A stretch of DNA of 64,000 nucleotides from assembly GCA_900708905.1 (NCBI GenBank), contig CAADRB010000007.1:3815667-3879666 (forward strand), written 5' to 3'. Positions 13,501-28,500 of the stretch are shown here, piece after piece. Origin of the DNA: Hymenolepis diminuta. Its lineage: Eukaryota; Platyhelminthes; Cestoda; Cyclophyllidea; Hymenolepididae. Both the position numbers and the translations under genes were made by a program. Position 1 is the stretch's first letter; each line of letters starts with the position of its first letter. Below the pieces are notes generated by a model. That model saw nothing but the letters and a program-made list of their open reading frames with translations, was not told the origin of the DNA and did not search any database.

Positions 13501-16500
13501 AGCTCTTTTGTTGAGAGGCAAGAGCTAGAAAGCCATACTTTAGTTCTAGTAAACGTTCATCTTTCGAACAGCTCATAGAATTTCCATATTTCTCGGACGT
13601 AGGTTTTCTTCTTAACCTCTTCAAGAGCTCAAGTGGTCTGCTGGCATGGCTTATCATTTCAGTTATTGCTTTTTAAGTGAAATAATTGAAAGCATTTTTC
13701 TTCTATTTACTGCGTACGAAATCACCTATATCATAATCATATCCGATTGAATAATATACATCTGTTATTCCATTTCAGGTTCAAATAAAGGAATTGAGCC
13801 AACCAAAACGAGCTGTGATGCTTCGAATTGATGAAAGCACCAAGGAGATTCAGGATGCAAGCAGTAGCCTTCAAAAGCCCTACTTCGAAGACAATGACAC
13901 TGTTTCTCGAGAGGATTCGGTGAGACTGCTTCCCCATTCAATGATTATCTAACAGCTCTCCCATTTCAGTTACCAGAACCTTTATGATTTGGACTTTGTC
14001 CTCCCAATGCGTCCCATATATTCGGTGTGGGGGCTGTTAGAGTGAAAAATGTGAATAATTAAATGTTTTTTGGCTATTCTTCTAGGCTACACAACGCTGG
14101 AGAGATGAAAATATGGCCCAAGCTCGAGCTGGAATCAGCAGCTATCTCGGCGCGATGACTATTGCTACGGGAAACTTAATCTCTTTACTCCAACCTTCAC
14201 AGGGTCAAATGGATGGAGGTGGGTTTTTTTTTCATTCTCGTTCAATTTGCGATAAGTAGACGTACTAATTAAATTACGGCGATTTAATAAGCTGGTTCTG
14301 CTAAAATCGCATTATTGTTTTTGCTTGATTGGTGACCTTAGTTCTTAAGATTAGTCTAGAAATGGAAATATGAAAAAGAAGAGTGGTTCTATGTGGTTGC
14401 AGAATATGATCGGGGATGAGCGAAAATGAATGGTTGGAAGGCATAAATCAGTCACCATGGCGATATCTGTAATACGGTTGGTCATTATAGCCAGCTTATT
14501 TGGCTGTTGACTATGTTATTGTCATTCATGGGTTCATCAATGTCGATGAGTCAACCGGGAATTAACAAAGTAATGCATACCCACAGCTTAGCCCAGATTA
14601 AACAACAATATGAAAAATTAATACTATTCACGTGATCAATATGGGTTTTTGGGCACCGACATCGAATGAGAAGAAAATAGAAAAAAGGAAATATGATAGC
14701 GGAGTAGGTCAAGTTAAGGTGGACAGAGTTATATCGACTGTCTAGACGTACCTCTATCCGCTCGATAAGGAGAGTATGATAATATTATTATCCCACGACA
14801 GTTTGGATAAAGCATATGGGCCAATAGACCTGTATGCGCTTTCAAAGCATGCTCATCCACAAATTGTCTGATGATACTTTTGCACGGCATAATCTCTTAT
14901 TTTTCTTTGTTGATATGGTCAAACTTTACTGGCTCTCTGATTAATAGCAAATGGAATTCAGCTCCAATTTCTTCATTATAACCAAATATTTGGTTTTCAA
15001 GGCGAAAATTAACCGGAGGCTTAAATCTACATTTTGAGACTATTATTGATGTGATTCCACATTGATCTTAAAGCAGAAATGCAGATCACATTTCGTCCAT
15101 TAATTATTCATCTGCATCACTTCATTCTCCCTAGATGGGTCTCAAGAGGTCAATTATGAAGACGACGACGCAATCGATTACACAGCAATGGATGCTTCTC
15201 TAGCTACTATTGGTTTGAACGTTCAACGTCTGATGCAGAATGTTCGTGTGCTGGACCAGCTGCAAGCCGTTGATGCTGACGACGAATCTCAAGGTCGTAT
15301 CATGAGTGCTGCTCAGGATGTCGCTGATGCTTTCCTCAAATTGATGAAATCGGCCATGCCTTTGAAGGGTGGCGGACAGGAAGTGAGTTTATTTTTTTAA
15401 TAAATTTAAATGGACAGCGAAATATTTGATGTAGAATTGGGAAGAATAATTAATGAAAAATAATATAGAGCGCATTATTTTATTCCATTTCAGTTATTTT
15501 AGGGCGAGGCGGTATAAAATCAATAAGATGGAGATTTAATATTTTTGCCCTTGGATAATCAAAAATATTTGCAAGTTTTTATCATGGGAACGAACCTGAA
15601 TAAGGCAGTGACAGTATAATCCAACGAGATGTGTAAAGAGGGAGAGTGGCAAGAAGTAGGTGCTGAAACCAGGGTATCAGTAGTTTTCCTTTATTTGAAT
15701 ACTGAATGTAGTGAGGTGAGGTATGATGCACTGTCTGTCCTAAAATTAAAATTTCACAATTTGATCCCAAGGTTCCTGGATGAATTAATGTCCACGATTT
15801 TCAGAGCTTGTTGAAGCTGATTTAATCTAATGGTTTTTCGTATTAATTTGTTTAATTTTCCCCGCTTACAGTCATGAGCAAGCAGCTGAGACTAAAGGAA
15901 AATTTTTTTAACCCAACAGAGGTCACTGGCATTTAGAATGACGTATTTGTATTAATAAAAAAAATCGATTTAAGCACGGATGTACCTTTGTTTGACAGTA
16001 AAAGGAAGTCGATGAATGCCCAATATATGGTTATCGACCCGTACTTTTCACGAAGTAAACCGTCGGTTCTATATGGAACACTACTATCAGCGGTAAATTA
16101 AAACAAAAATAAATACGTTGAGTAGTCTGAATATTTACTAATTTACGATTTATGGACAACATTTATCTTAGAATGATCGTTTCAGCCTCGATTTACATAA
16201 ACCGTATTTTTAGTCGGCAAACCTCTGATGGAAAAAAATGTTCTTTTCGTTTTGTTTATATTTATGTTCAAATAAATTCCTATTTTTCAATTGGATCCTT
16301 TTCTTCACTCTTTAAGAAAGTTTCAGAATTACTAGAATCACACTGGCCAAAAGGTTCTATTTTGGTCAATTCCGACTACCAGTGGGTAATTTTTTCTCGA
16401 ATTCAATGCAACGCATTGTTTATTTTCATCGAAAGTGCACAACCTATGAATAAATGATGGGATCTTAGTTACTGAACGTTTCACTACCGTATTTAAGTTT

Positions 16501-19500
16501 TGCAAATAAGTATTTCAGTTTTATTCTATTTGAACGTATGATTCTTCGTGAAAATTTTACTGGAAAAGTGTTACAAAAGCTTCGTTAAATTAAAGGACAC
16601 AATTATTTCAATTAAAGAGATGAGATCTACTGGAAAAAATGTCGAATTCGACCGTTCATTCTGATGAGTTAAGGAAATCATTTTAAGGTCAGCTGGATCT
16701 TGAGTCTTCATTATTTCAGAAGATAGTCTCCCATCATTAAAATCAATTTATCTCCATTTAAAATGCTCTGTTGTGTGTGAAACGCAGATTTTGGGAAAAG
16801 TGGAAAAAGTAATTAAACTGAAGTTTAATTTTGAAACTTTATTCTTGTTGACTGAATTTAAAAGCGAATCTCTCCCATTCATCTAATCAATGAAATGGTT
16901 TGTATTTTTTAAAATCGTTTCTTTTGTAAGTATTGAAGAGCATACATATAGGTGTAAAACGAGCTTATGTTCTTCCAATGCGTTTTCAGATTTATCATTT
17001 TCTTTTCCGTTATTCACCACGACATTCTTGTGCAGATTGTTACTTTTGTGTTGGTCTTTCCGTTCTTTGCCCACTTGAAGCTATCCTTGATGTGAGAGAG
17101 GTCGAGGAATTTCCAGCAAAAATTTTATCCCCGTTTAGTTTCTAAGAGTTTTATTACATGGTGTTGAATCTGGATTGTAACAGCTGCTTCTGAGATGGAG
17201 TTTCACCACCTCATGTCTCCTCGATTGAAATAAAAAGAAATTAATTCCCAAGGACTTTATTCGGAAAATGCATTCAATTTTATCGTTTATTTAACTCTAA
17301 GTTGAGAAAATACTTAGTATTTATGATACCATTTATCTCAGATCTGTCCTTTCCATTACAAATGAATGCATGCATGAGATTTTATTCGCGGCGTCCTCTC
17401 CAGCTAAACAAATCTTTGTCTAAGACATTCGCTAATGTTTCTTTTGTAAGTTTTTAATATTTGATATTCACGTTTACTTTTTTTGCAGAATTTCCGACAC
17501 GGAGTCTTTCGTTCGTTTCTCCCATACTTTTTTCTTCACCATAAAAGTAACTACTTTTCTTTTCTGACTTTGTCAAAGCCGAGGTCTGAGGTGGATTTTC
17601 TGTATCATCACTTAAGACATCGCATATTTTATTAAATAATGAAAGCATGAAGATTTCTGGAGCTTCCCTGTTAAGAAGCCTTCATTAGGTCATGCCTCTT
17701 TCAATTAAGAACAAGATACAGAGTGTTTTCATTCTAAGTCGCTGAACCAGTGGTTGCCATAGTGTTATACTTTGAAGTTTTTCCAGAACGCAGACTAAAT
17801 TAATATGAATTTTACCAACTAAAACTAGTAGTGGTATGTGAATCAACACCGAGTAATTGGATAACAGCTGGAATGTGTTGAATCGCTTTTTAATACACAA
17901 CAATGAAGCATTGCTACTGTCTGGAAATTCAATTAAGCGGCGCTCACAGGCACTTTAAGGAATGCCAGTTCTTTATGCATAAATGGCATGAAGATAATGA
18001 GTGGCCACTAAGAATGTAAGTGTCACAAGGGTGCCACATACAGGAATGAAGAATGAGACGCGCTGATTGATGAAGCACGCAGAATAAAAGACGTTCACAT
18101 GAGGAATGACAAATAAAATCAATTCGGCCAAGAATTGGAATCCTGCATTTTGTTATTAGCGATTTGATCGGAAGGAGAAAGTGGGACGAATGGCTGAAAA
18201 CTCACGAACTAATCAACACAGAGGTATCTACGATTCAGATGGTGACGATAGCTCGTCTAATTTCGAGTGTTTTTTTCTGTGATCGTCATGGTCTAAGCCC
18301 TGTAAAATCAACCGTACATAAGGAGAGTCAAGCAAGATCTCAGCTTGTGTTGCATTCTGTCACTTCCAAAAAGATCAGTTCTAACTTGGATGTTTATTTA
18401 TTTCGGTCACTGGATGAGCACCTTTGGACATAAACTCGATTTCAGGCTCCATATCATTACATCACCAGAATTTAAATAATCGTTCTTGTATTCACAGATT
18501 CTATTTAAAACGCTAGCTTGAGTTGAATCAGCTCTCTGCATACTTTAACTGTACTTCGTGAAATAAATATATAAAGGTTAATTGTATGAACTGTTCTCTC
18601 TACGTGAACCCAGATATTTGTGTACATTAACGCGCTGTGTGCTCTTGTATGAGCATGCTTGTGTATGTGGAAATGAAAGAATTTTGTCGACATAAATTTT
18701 ACTTTTTTTTTGTTATAGATATTTGGACTTTCCATTTTCTACTTAGCAGATTTGTTTTTCGGGTACGCAGAGTTTGATTAGGGTTTGTTGCCTCAGGTCT
18801 TACTGCTTTCTTTTTGTGGTTTCGAATATGTTATATTTGGCAGCGAATTCAGATTGTTACCTCACTGACCAGATAAACTCATGAATTACTTGAAAGAAAA
18901 TTTTGTCTTTTCAATCATTCGAAGAAAAAGCGAAATGAAGCGACAAGACTGACTCTTCTTGATTAAACAATACCGGTCAACAAGCACTGAGCATCGTTGA
19001 CAAGCATTTGCCGCAATTCAGGGATGAATCGTAATATTTGAATTTTGCAGCGTGAGATAGCCATTTAGCAAATATTGTACAATCCGGGCCAAAAATCAAA
19101 TGAAACAGGATACTAATACTTCGACGTTGCTCCCGGTATCTTTTTGATTCCCTCCTATTTATCATTTACTGGGCTTTCTTTTGTCAATTTCAGTTGCTTC
19201 CCACAATTCAAAATCGTAAATTTTTTGTTATATTGCGAGTAATAATAATAGTAATGAACTAGGTTTATTTGAAATTTCAACTAGCAATTCTTAAATCACT
19301 TGAAATTGAACTTTAGTAACTTCTCCATTGTCCACTAATGTAAGTATGACTCTTCTATGCTTTGGTGCTGCTAGGAGATCTAGTTCTGCTATTATAATAT
19401 ATCGGCCCGCTAGATATCAATAGGCAACAGTTCCCTCAGACTCAGAGAGAAGGCAAGACAGATGGACAGGTACTCCAAAGCCGTTCCATTAATTTTTTAA

Positions 19501-22500
19501 TAAGACTAATTAAAGGAAGATATAATTAATGTCTGTCCAGATGAAAAGGGGGATTTGTCTAGAATAATTGTCCAGGTACTTGAACCAGTATGCACTAGCA
19601 TATTAATTTGACAGAGACCACCTCGAGTGTATTGCTCATTATTCGAAAATACCTAGACTCTATGGTTTTATGTTGATGTTTATGTATCATAACTAATTGA
19701 ACGTCTATGCTTTGCAAGAGTTTGCTTATCGTAAGGACCAAATAGGAAAAAATAAATGCAGAAACTTCTTGCAACTTCGCTACATTGATGAATTGATAGG
19801 AGCCCGGTAAGCAAAAAGTGATTTGTAAGCGCTGCTATTTTTAGTGCCTTTTTATATCATTCCTCCGCATCTCCTTCTTCTTCAGTACATAGTGCAGGCA
19901 TGCTGTCAGAATCTCTAATTCAAATAAAAGTGGTTTTGCTTATGTAATGAAAATCACTGTTCCTCACCGGGTATATTTGTGTAAATTTAATGTTTGGGTT
20001 GTTTGAAAATATTTCGCCTTTATTTGTAGAAGAAGTTAAGTTGTCCCGTTAAGGGCGAAGCTAGAAGTATTGTCTTTTGAATTAAAATGTAAATACAAAT
20101 ATATGAAATCGGAGAGAAACCTGCTCTCATTTGAATGTAAAATGTTTTTCTTCAGAATATGATTATTATATGATTAAGAAAGGTAACACTGTTATCAGAT
20201 TGGAAATTGTTCTGATGATTGTATACTACACTTGAATCAGAAACTGTTAGCTCATAGCGCATTCATAATCAATCAAGTTTTCAATAAATAAAATTAAATA
20301 ATCGGTCAATGAAGGGAATCGTTTTCCACTATTCGTCGAACTAAGAAGCAAGAAAACAGACTCGTGGTTTGTTTAATAAAAAAATCTAAGCAGTTAAGGA
20401 GACTGGAAAATTATCAGTATTCCAAAGCTTGGGAACTCTATTCACTTGAACTAAATATTGGTTTTAGATGCCACTCTTCATTTGACAGATATTGACTATT
20501 ATTATTGGCCACAGTGTTCATTTAACGCATAGTGATGAAGTTCGTAGCAGATCCGCATTATGACGGAAATTTTATTTTCCCTATCTGACAAACTATCTTA
20601 CCTTCATTCTAGGGAATAAAACTGGAGAATGCAACTGTACTGTGTTTAGGCTTTGTAATATCCACATCCTAATTTATTTCCTCCTTTCTTGATAGCCTGG
20701 ATCAGTGATCGATCGACCCAGTCTCTATGAGGCTGCCTCAAAAGTTGGTGACGCCAGTCAACAGCTACTTCAGCTTGTCTCCGCCAGTCACCTCTACGCC
20801 CATCGCCGTCGTAAGCAGCGATTGGAGACCATCATGGAAGATGATGAGAATGACCAAGGTAGGTGTGTTACATTTCATTCGTCCCTTACTGCTCTATAAT
20901 TAAAGTTTTTCAGTCATAAGTTGCCGAAATCGTAGTTCATTTTTGGTAGCTAATTTAGTATTTTTATCGAAATTACTTCGTTACCTTTACAAAATAGAGT
21001 CACTTCCTTAGGTAGACCTAATAAGCATTCAGAGAACAGACAGCGTCTCCTGAATATTCATCGGTTTATCTTAAATAGATATTAAACCAATTTCTAGTAG
21101 TATAAACAAGATTCACCGTGTATCACTTGAAACTGTTGAACTGCAAATCTGCACTGATCAAACAATAGTCACGTTAGATTAGCCTTTATGTTTACGTTTA
21201 TTGATGAATATTTATTGAGTTTAATCTGTAAATAAAATTATTCATAGGTTAGAGATTAACTTAAAGGAGGAGTTGAGAATGCGGAATAATTGAAAAATAA
21301 TAAACTTTCCGTATATTTATAATAATGGTATACATTATAATATTTGTGCAAGCGGATGCTTTGCTATGGTTGTGAGCAAATAATTAGGAGAAAGGCAGGT
21401 CCACGAAAGTTAAGAATTCCCCTCTTTCTTGTTCATCTTGGAGGAATATGTAATGTTTGTTTTAAAAGATTATAGAGACTTGCATTAAATTCAATGTCAA
21501 CGTTGAGTTTGACATTTCGATTTGCGGCTTTTCAACCGTTTTTAAGACTTACAGGAACTGGAAATCGAATACTAGAATTTCTTGCTGATCGTTGTCCTTG
21601 AGATACAGTAATCTTATCATTTGTACGAAAGCATCGCTTTTTCTTTGAAAATTTAGCATTCTGTTGATGGCCTCTGTTTTCACTTGGAAATTGCTCATTT
21701 TGGACCAGATTAAACTACTACTATCAGTAAGTAGATCTAAGTGTCAAATTTTTATTCAGTCGGGGTAATTTAACCGTCCACTTTTTTAAAATTAACTGCC
21801 CTAAAGGCTAACAAATTTCAATAACCAAACAACAATTAAATCATACTAAAATTTAGTAAAATTTTACTATTCTACAGCTAACGGACTCGAGATTTTTACT
21901 AACATTATGTTCAGTAGTCTTCAGAGTCGCCATTTCATTGTTTAATTGCTCACTATACATCCGACATAACCCTTCCTCCCAGGGTATTAAATAAACAAAT
22001 GAAAGTTAAGCGTAGATATATGAATATATTAGAGCGATTTGCCATTTTCTGTTGTCATAAAAATGAATAGAATGAACAATCACTTGTTTTTTTAAATGAT
22101 TCATCGGAATTCGGTGTGTCTGGAAAAAAGTAAAGAACACGATTCGGTTTTCTGAAATTGCTTTAGGTATAGGTTGTACTACTTAAGATCAGTATTATAA
22201 GTAGTCTATTTACATTTTTCAGAATACGGCGATTACGAATCGGATTCGGAGATCATAGCCAATGCTCATGCTATGGATTGGCAACTGAGAGACGACCTAT
22301 TGGCTGCTACTAAGGTATATGAATCTTGTTTAAATTAATAATTTTGTCTTTCCAGTTTCACAAAAATGTGTTTCCACTTTTGGGTCCATTTTCTAATAGA
22401 TTTTAAATAAAAAACACAGTAGGAAAGTCGTTTTCCATGCGATTTAATATTTGATTTAAATCAGGTTTAATAAAAAAAATATTCGAAAATGTCTATCTTA

Positions 22501-25500
22501 CCGGCCTCAAATTAGATTTTTCTAGTTTAACGCATACAATTTTACCTGTTTTCCATTCCTCATAAAATTTTAAGTTAATTCTTCGTGAATAGTTTGAATG
22601 TGGAAGTATATTCGCTAATGTAATCCTGATACTTCATTTTTAAACTGAAATTTCTTACTTTAATAGTTTGTTTCATTAGAAACTAATTTGAACTTGGGTT
22701 CATATCAAGGGGTATCAATTTTAAATTAAATTTCATCTTAAATGTTATTTATACTTTAGAAAAGTTCAAATTTTTCGCCCTTAAAAAATTTTTGTTTTCT
22801 GTTTTATGCGTTCTCTTTAGCTTTGACTGAAGTAAAGAAATATATTTTTAAATCTCCCTTTTACAGAAGAGGCATGGCACCTTTGACCCAATCTGATAGG
22901 ATATTCGATAATTTTTTCGTCTTTCAAAGGGAACTTTTATGGTCGGCGATAAATTTTAACCTCCAAATGGGGTCATAAGAGGACTGAGGCATCAATTTTA
23001 TTTTGATCTTATCAGACCCTCTTATTCCTAGTATAAGCCCCCTTTTTATGTCGTTTGTTAGTCTGAGAGTTCTATAAGAAATATGTCAATTATTGAGTGA
23101 TATCTTTATTTTACAACTAAGCGAAATGAATCTAAATGCTAATCCAATAACGGGTTATTAGGAACCATTCTGTAATATTCTTAAATTACTTAGTAATTCT
23201 TGACGACTCCCTGTTTCTCTTATTGGTACTATGAGAAATATTGAGTAACTGCCAGAGTCTTCAGTCTAATCCTTAGGGTTGCATTAGCTGATTCTCTGAT
23301 TATTAAATATGTATGATAAAAAAAGATTGAACATCAATTTAGTCCCGTTATTAATCATCTTTGGGGTTGAATATAAAATAGATGGTTTTGCACGGGGAGA
23401 TTTGGCGTTATGTTCAACCATTAGACTGTGGGCATTAAATTGATGTTAAACTGAAGAGAACACAATTCAATATTCACTTTAGAGTACACCGCAATAATTT
23501 GAGCGACGTCCTAAAAATGGACTTAGTAGCAGAAGACAGGAAAAGCTGTATCGCTCTGGGCCACTGTCAATGAAACGATAGCAAATAGATGGAATAATTC
23601 GACAGGAGAATTGAGAAGTAAAATCATATTTTCAATATAATTAGATAATTTATCAGATTTTTGTAAAAAGAGAGGCGCATAGCGTATGAGTTTATTCAAA
23701 ATACGATTTAAGTTAAGCATTCATTTAACTCCCAAACATTTTATAGGAAAGCGTTTTCCAATTCTCATCTAGGGAACCTTCCTGGAGAAAAACTGGAGTT
23801 CTACCATCTTCATTAGCAAGTCTTAACCGATCCACTAGGCGTGATAAGCCTCGAGTCCGTCACCTCTGACTTCATAAACTATCACGTTACACGCTGCAAT
23901 TTCTGAAATAGCTTGAATTCCCATAATAGAACTTATGACCTTCAGTTTCCTAATGACAAACTCTGATTTTTGCATCTATCTATGTGTGTACCTTACTCGA
24001 ACATCCAATTTTCAAACTGCATTGTGTGTCAATAGCTTAGCACATTCTTGAACACTCAAACGTCTGAAGGTTTTTTTGAGGAACTACTTTTTAATCACCC
24101 ATGTGCCCTAGTCCAAATAACTCATTCTTTAGAATAAAACTGTGTCCATCATCTCTTGTAATAGACCTGAATTTCCAAACACCGTTTTATCTATTTAAAA
24201 TTTTGTTTTTAACAATCGAATCGATTTGCATCTAGTAATTTAAGTTGGGCAATGAAATATTGTAATTCATTAGTTATTCACTATCTTTTAATATTGCTTT
24301 TTACTACTTTTCTTATTTGATTCGGTTTTTATTCATGGTCGTATTTTTTATGGTATTAGGGGGTTATTAGCCAAGAATTTGTCAGAAAGAAGCGATGCTT
24401 ACTAAAGTTTATATCTCTTTTTTAAATCCCCTTTTTATAGGAAGTGGCCAGCACAACAGCCAACCTCGTAAAACACGCCAAATCAGCAGCTGTGGCAATA
24501 AGCCATGAAGCAACCGAGTTGGCCAATACCGAGACGGATTCTACTGACATGGCAAACCAACGAGACAACAAGGTAGCCTTCCTGAGGGACGCTCAGGGCC
24601 ATCTGGTTCAGGCCGCCACCCATGCCGGCAAGACAACCAGCCGCCTGGTGACTAGTGCCAAGGTCGCTGTCTGTACTATGGAACAGCCGGCGTCGCAAAG
24701 ACAGTTGATTGGATGTGTGAAACAAGTGAGTGAAAAACCTACCATTTGATTGGTTCACTACTCGGCGGAATTTTTAAACCTTTCTAGCGTCATGTATCTC
24801 GATAACAGCCAGCAGTTTATAATTAATCAGGCAATTTTTGCAGAAACTTCTAAATTGATATAGTTTGTCTCTTATATACATTTCTGTCGAAATGCTTATT
24901 TCTTGAGGATGGTCTGTTTATATCAATTATTTCCGATTTAATTATTAATTCACAGATCAGAAAACTACCACTGATCATGAGAAATTGTTGAGAATGTTTA
25001 TTTCTTTATTTAAAAATTCTCTCATAGAATTCAAATACCAAGATCTTTTCAACCTGAAATCCCTATAGCACTGTTACAAGTGTTTTATTCAGCTCCTGAA
25101 CTGTAGATTAATTGATATTTCATCGGTGCTTGTTTACTTAAAGGCGAAATTTTCGAAAATTTCATCCTTTGCCAAAGAATTTGTCCAATCGGACTGATTC
25201 TGTTCTATGTAACGTGGGAGTTTTCGCCCAAATTTGTTGCCAGTGCATTTAAAACAAGTAAGGTTAAATACACAAATGGACGTCTTTATGTATTCCTTTT
25301 CTGTCCGATGAAAACTTGGGTGAATTTGTATGACCTTTACCCTTTCTTATTCTCAAGCGCAAAATTCAAAATGACTACGGGTAATTTTATGGTGTGATTC
25401 ACTGACAGTAACTAAACCAGAATGTATGCCTAAGGGTCTGATTTTCCAATATAAAGGTCAGAAAAATTAGTGACTAGGCACTGACGGGTTGATATTTAGT

Positions 25501-28500
25501 ATGTAGGCTTTGAAATGAAGATCTTCAACGAATGCGAATGGTATTTAGTGTCAGATGAAGGTGAGAAAATCAATGCCCTCGCTGTCACAGAATCATCCTG
25601 TTTTGTATCCAAATAAATTTTCTTTCATACTCGAACATTGCCAAACATGGTCAGTACAGTCAGCAGTTGTCTCCGGTCTCACGTCGCTGATTTTAGACGT
25701 CGGTGGATTTAAAGTTTTTGGACAACTATCGCTCTAGATTGGTGATTGATGGGTGACGTTCGTACATGCGTCCATTTAATGGGCTGCATATGCTAGAGAA
25801 CTTCATTTCCTAATTAACCTTTAGCATTCAGTAGTTTTTAAATCGCTAGTCTTATGCACGTATATACATTCTTCATGCTTCCCGAAATTCCTTACACTTT
25901 GTGAACAAATATGAATATAAATTGTCTCATGTTCAAAGACATAGTTTCCTAAATTTGCAAATCGACTTTATCCACATTTCCAACACTGGGATGACCTATT
26001 TCTGATTTAAAATTCATGTACTCATCTGTTGACCAACCGCGAACTATAAGACTAAATTACAAGGTACATTAACCCTGCAGGGATCACTATGATAGGGTTA
26101 ATTTTATTCCTTATAGGGGATTAAATTTGAACTAGAAAGTTCTCTAAGCATATCTATACCCCTTAAAACAGCATGGAAAGTCTACTTTGAAGACTGTGCT
26201 AAAGTCAGAATATTTTGTTTGGTATCTGACATCCAGAAGAGTCAATGTATTCCCCAAACAATACAATATCATGACATGTCCGAACATGCTTCAGGTTGTG
26301 TCCGATTGATTCGATATGGGGTTTTAATTGACATTACATTGCTTGAACTGATGCAAACGGTTTATAGTCTGGACAGTTGACTCGCATTGATTCTCTCGTT
26401 GATAAACTCTCGTATATCTATTGAGAAGGATGTAGAAGTCTTACCAAATGGTTTTTCTTCAAACTTCTTCGATATCTACAGAACAAATAAAAGGAAATGT
26501 AAAATATGACTCGAATATCAGGATTGAACAAATACGCAACCCTCGCCCAAAGTAAGCTGTGGTGTAGACGAAAGAGTCATAAAGCAAAGGGAAATTTTAT
26601 ATGCGGAAGTTAAACAACCAGTCTGAGTTAATAGGCTACTTAATCAATATACATGACTGTTTAAATCAACGAGTTTTATATTAGTACTTAATATGTAATT
26701 TGTAGTAGATAAGGATCCACATTGTCTAATGTGTTGTTTATCTATGATATCTTTTCTCAACTTCATTCGATACAAAAGTAGGCTCATAGTATGTTTTTAA
26801 TCTAAAGTATCATATGCTGACATCCCAGTTAATAAGCAAACTGACAACTTTTAGCTATCTTGTGCTGCTAATCTTATTTAATTCCCTTGATCCATCTTTC
26901 TAAAATAACAAAATTGTTAATCTGGTTTTGTCAGTTTAAAATTACCCTGTCAGATTCCATTTTCAAATATTTACAACATATTGGACTTTCATGGTGCCAA
27001 ATGACGAAATTTTCATTTCTACAGCTTTGGCTTTGGCTTATATTTTAACAAACATTGTTATTCAACGCCTTTTCAATCACTTTAAAATATCGCAAACTCT
27101 TGTTGGGAAGCATTATTCATTTATATTTATTAAAAAATAAACAAAGAAATTCATAAACAGATGGTCTAGTATTTTAATGGAGTTCACATTTTGGTTCATG
27201 TTCAAATCTGATCTCCCAAGGGGTAAGATGAAGGAACCCCAACTGGAAGGAAGCCAACAAGACAAAGGCCATAGCTTCAGTGTTTATGTTTTGTCTCGGG
27301 ATAATCAATTCCCACAGGTTGTCTCAAAGTTGACCATCATCCATATCAAGACAAGAAAGCATATCGCTTGGACGAAAGGTGTTATCGGTCTGGCAATGTC
27401 TCGATATCCCAACGACACCTTAAAGACAACTTGTATCTCTATATAATGCCAGTGTTTAATTAATAAAATGTCTTGGGTTAACTGCATTCCGCCATAGACT
27501 TCTTTTTCTAGTCTGTTAACTGTAGTCCAGTGATAGTTAGTGGGCAGGTAAATCTTCATCGGCAGAACTAGAAGTTCTAGCATTGCAGTAGCATGGAGGA
27601 GGTTGACTTTACAAAAGGATCCATTATGTGTTGATTTAGTTCAAATATCTTGACGTGAGAGGAGGTTTTTTTGTGTGAATACAAATTCTTAATGGTGTAT
27701 TTGATATCCTTTTCAGGTGAGCCAAGCAGTGGATCAGTTGTCAGATGTGGCTCGAAAGGTCGCGGAGACGCCCTACCTTCCTCTTGAAACAATGGAACAA
27801 CGAGTGGAACAGCAAAAGGCTCTGAATGATCTCCATGCTGCTGCGAATTCAGTATCAAAGGCTCTGGAGTCTCTTATGAACCGTCTTGTGGCTGGATCTA
27901 TTCAGGTATGTGAGAATGCATCATCATTAAAATACGGTCAGAATCGGATAAAACAAAAGGAGGGCGAGTTGTGATGTATAACAAATGAGTTAGACGAGTC
28001 GGAGTGTCTCCGTCATCCTGTTTTTATTTACAAAGGCTAAAGTTTATGTACCTTCTGTGCAATACGAATGATTGGAAAGTTAATTACTAGTGTAGTATAT
28101 GTATTCCGGTAAATGAAGTATGTAAACAAGGATGACTGAGAGCAAGTATGACCAGCTATTGCCATAGTCTCGTTTCTGTAATGAATCAATAACAGAAAAA
28201 GACAAAGACACGTTTTCAGGTTCATTTTGAGCAAGTTTGGACATTTGGACGCTGTTAAAGTGTTGACGCATTAAATTCCGAAACCTCTTAATTGATCAAC
28301 ATCTTCCTCTGTGGGATATTTTGAGAAATCGATGAATATGTGAAGGAAGTTGGACATCCCAATGCATAACCCCCATATATTTCTGATGGTCAACGAGAAA
28401 TGTGTCTGATATGGTGGGCGAGAATTGAAAATGGTGTACTCTCATACGCAGTCATGTGACAGTTTTCTTTACGCAATTATTGGGACATGACGGCACGTAG

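Noticed and set aside
16661..16680. CTGATGAG followed shortly by GAAA, like a hammerhead ribozyme core
   Set aside because: Only six bases separate the two conserved boxes, leaving no room for a normal stem II, and no pairing partners for stems I and III are visible.
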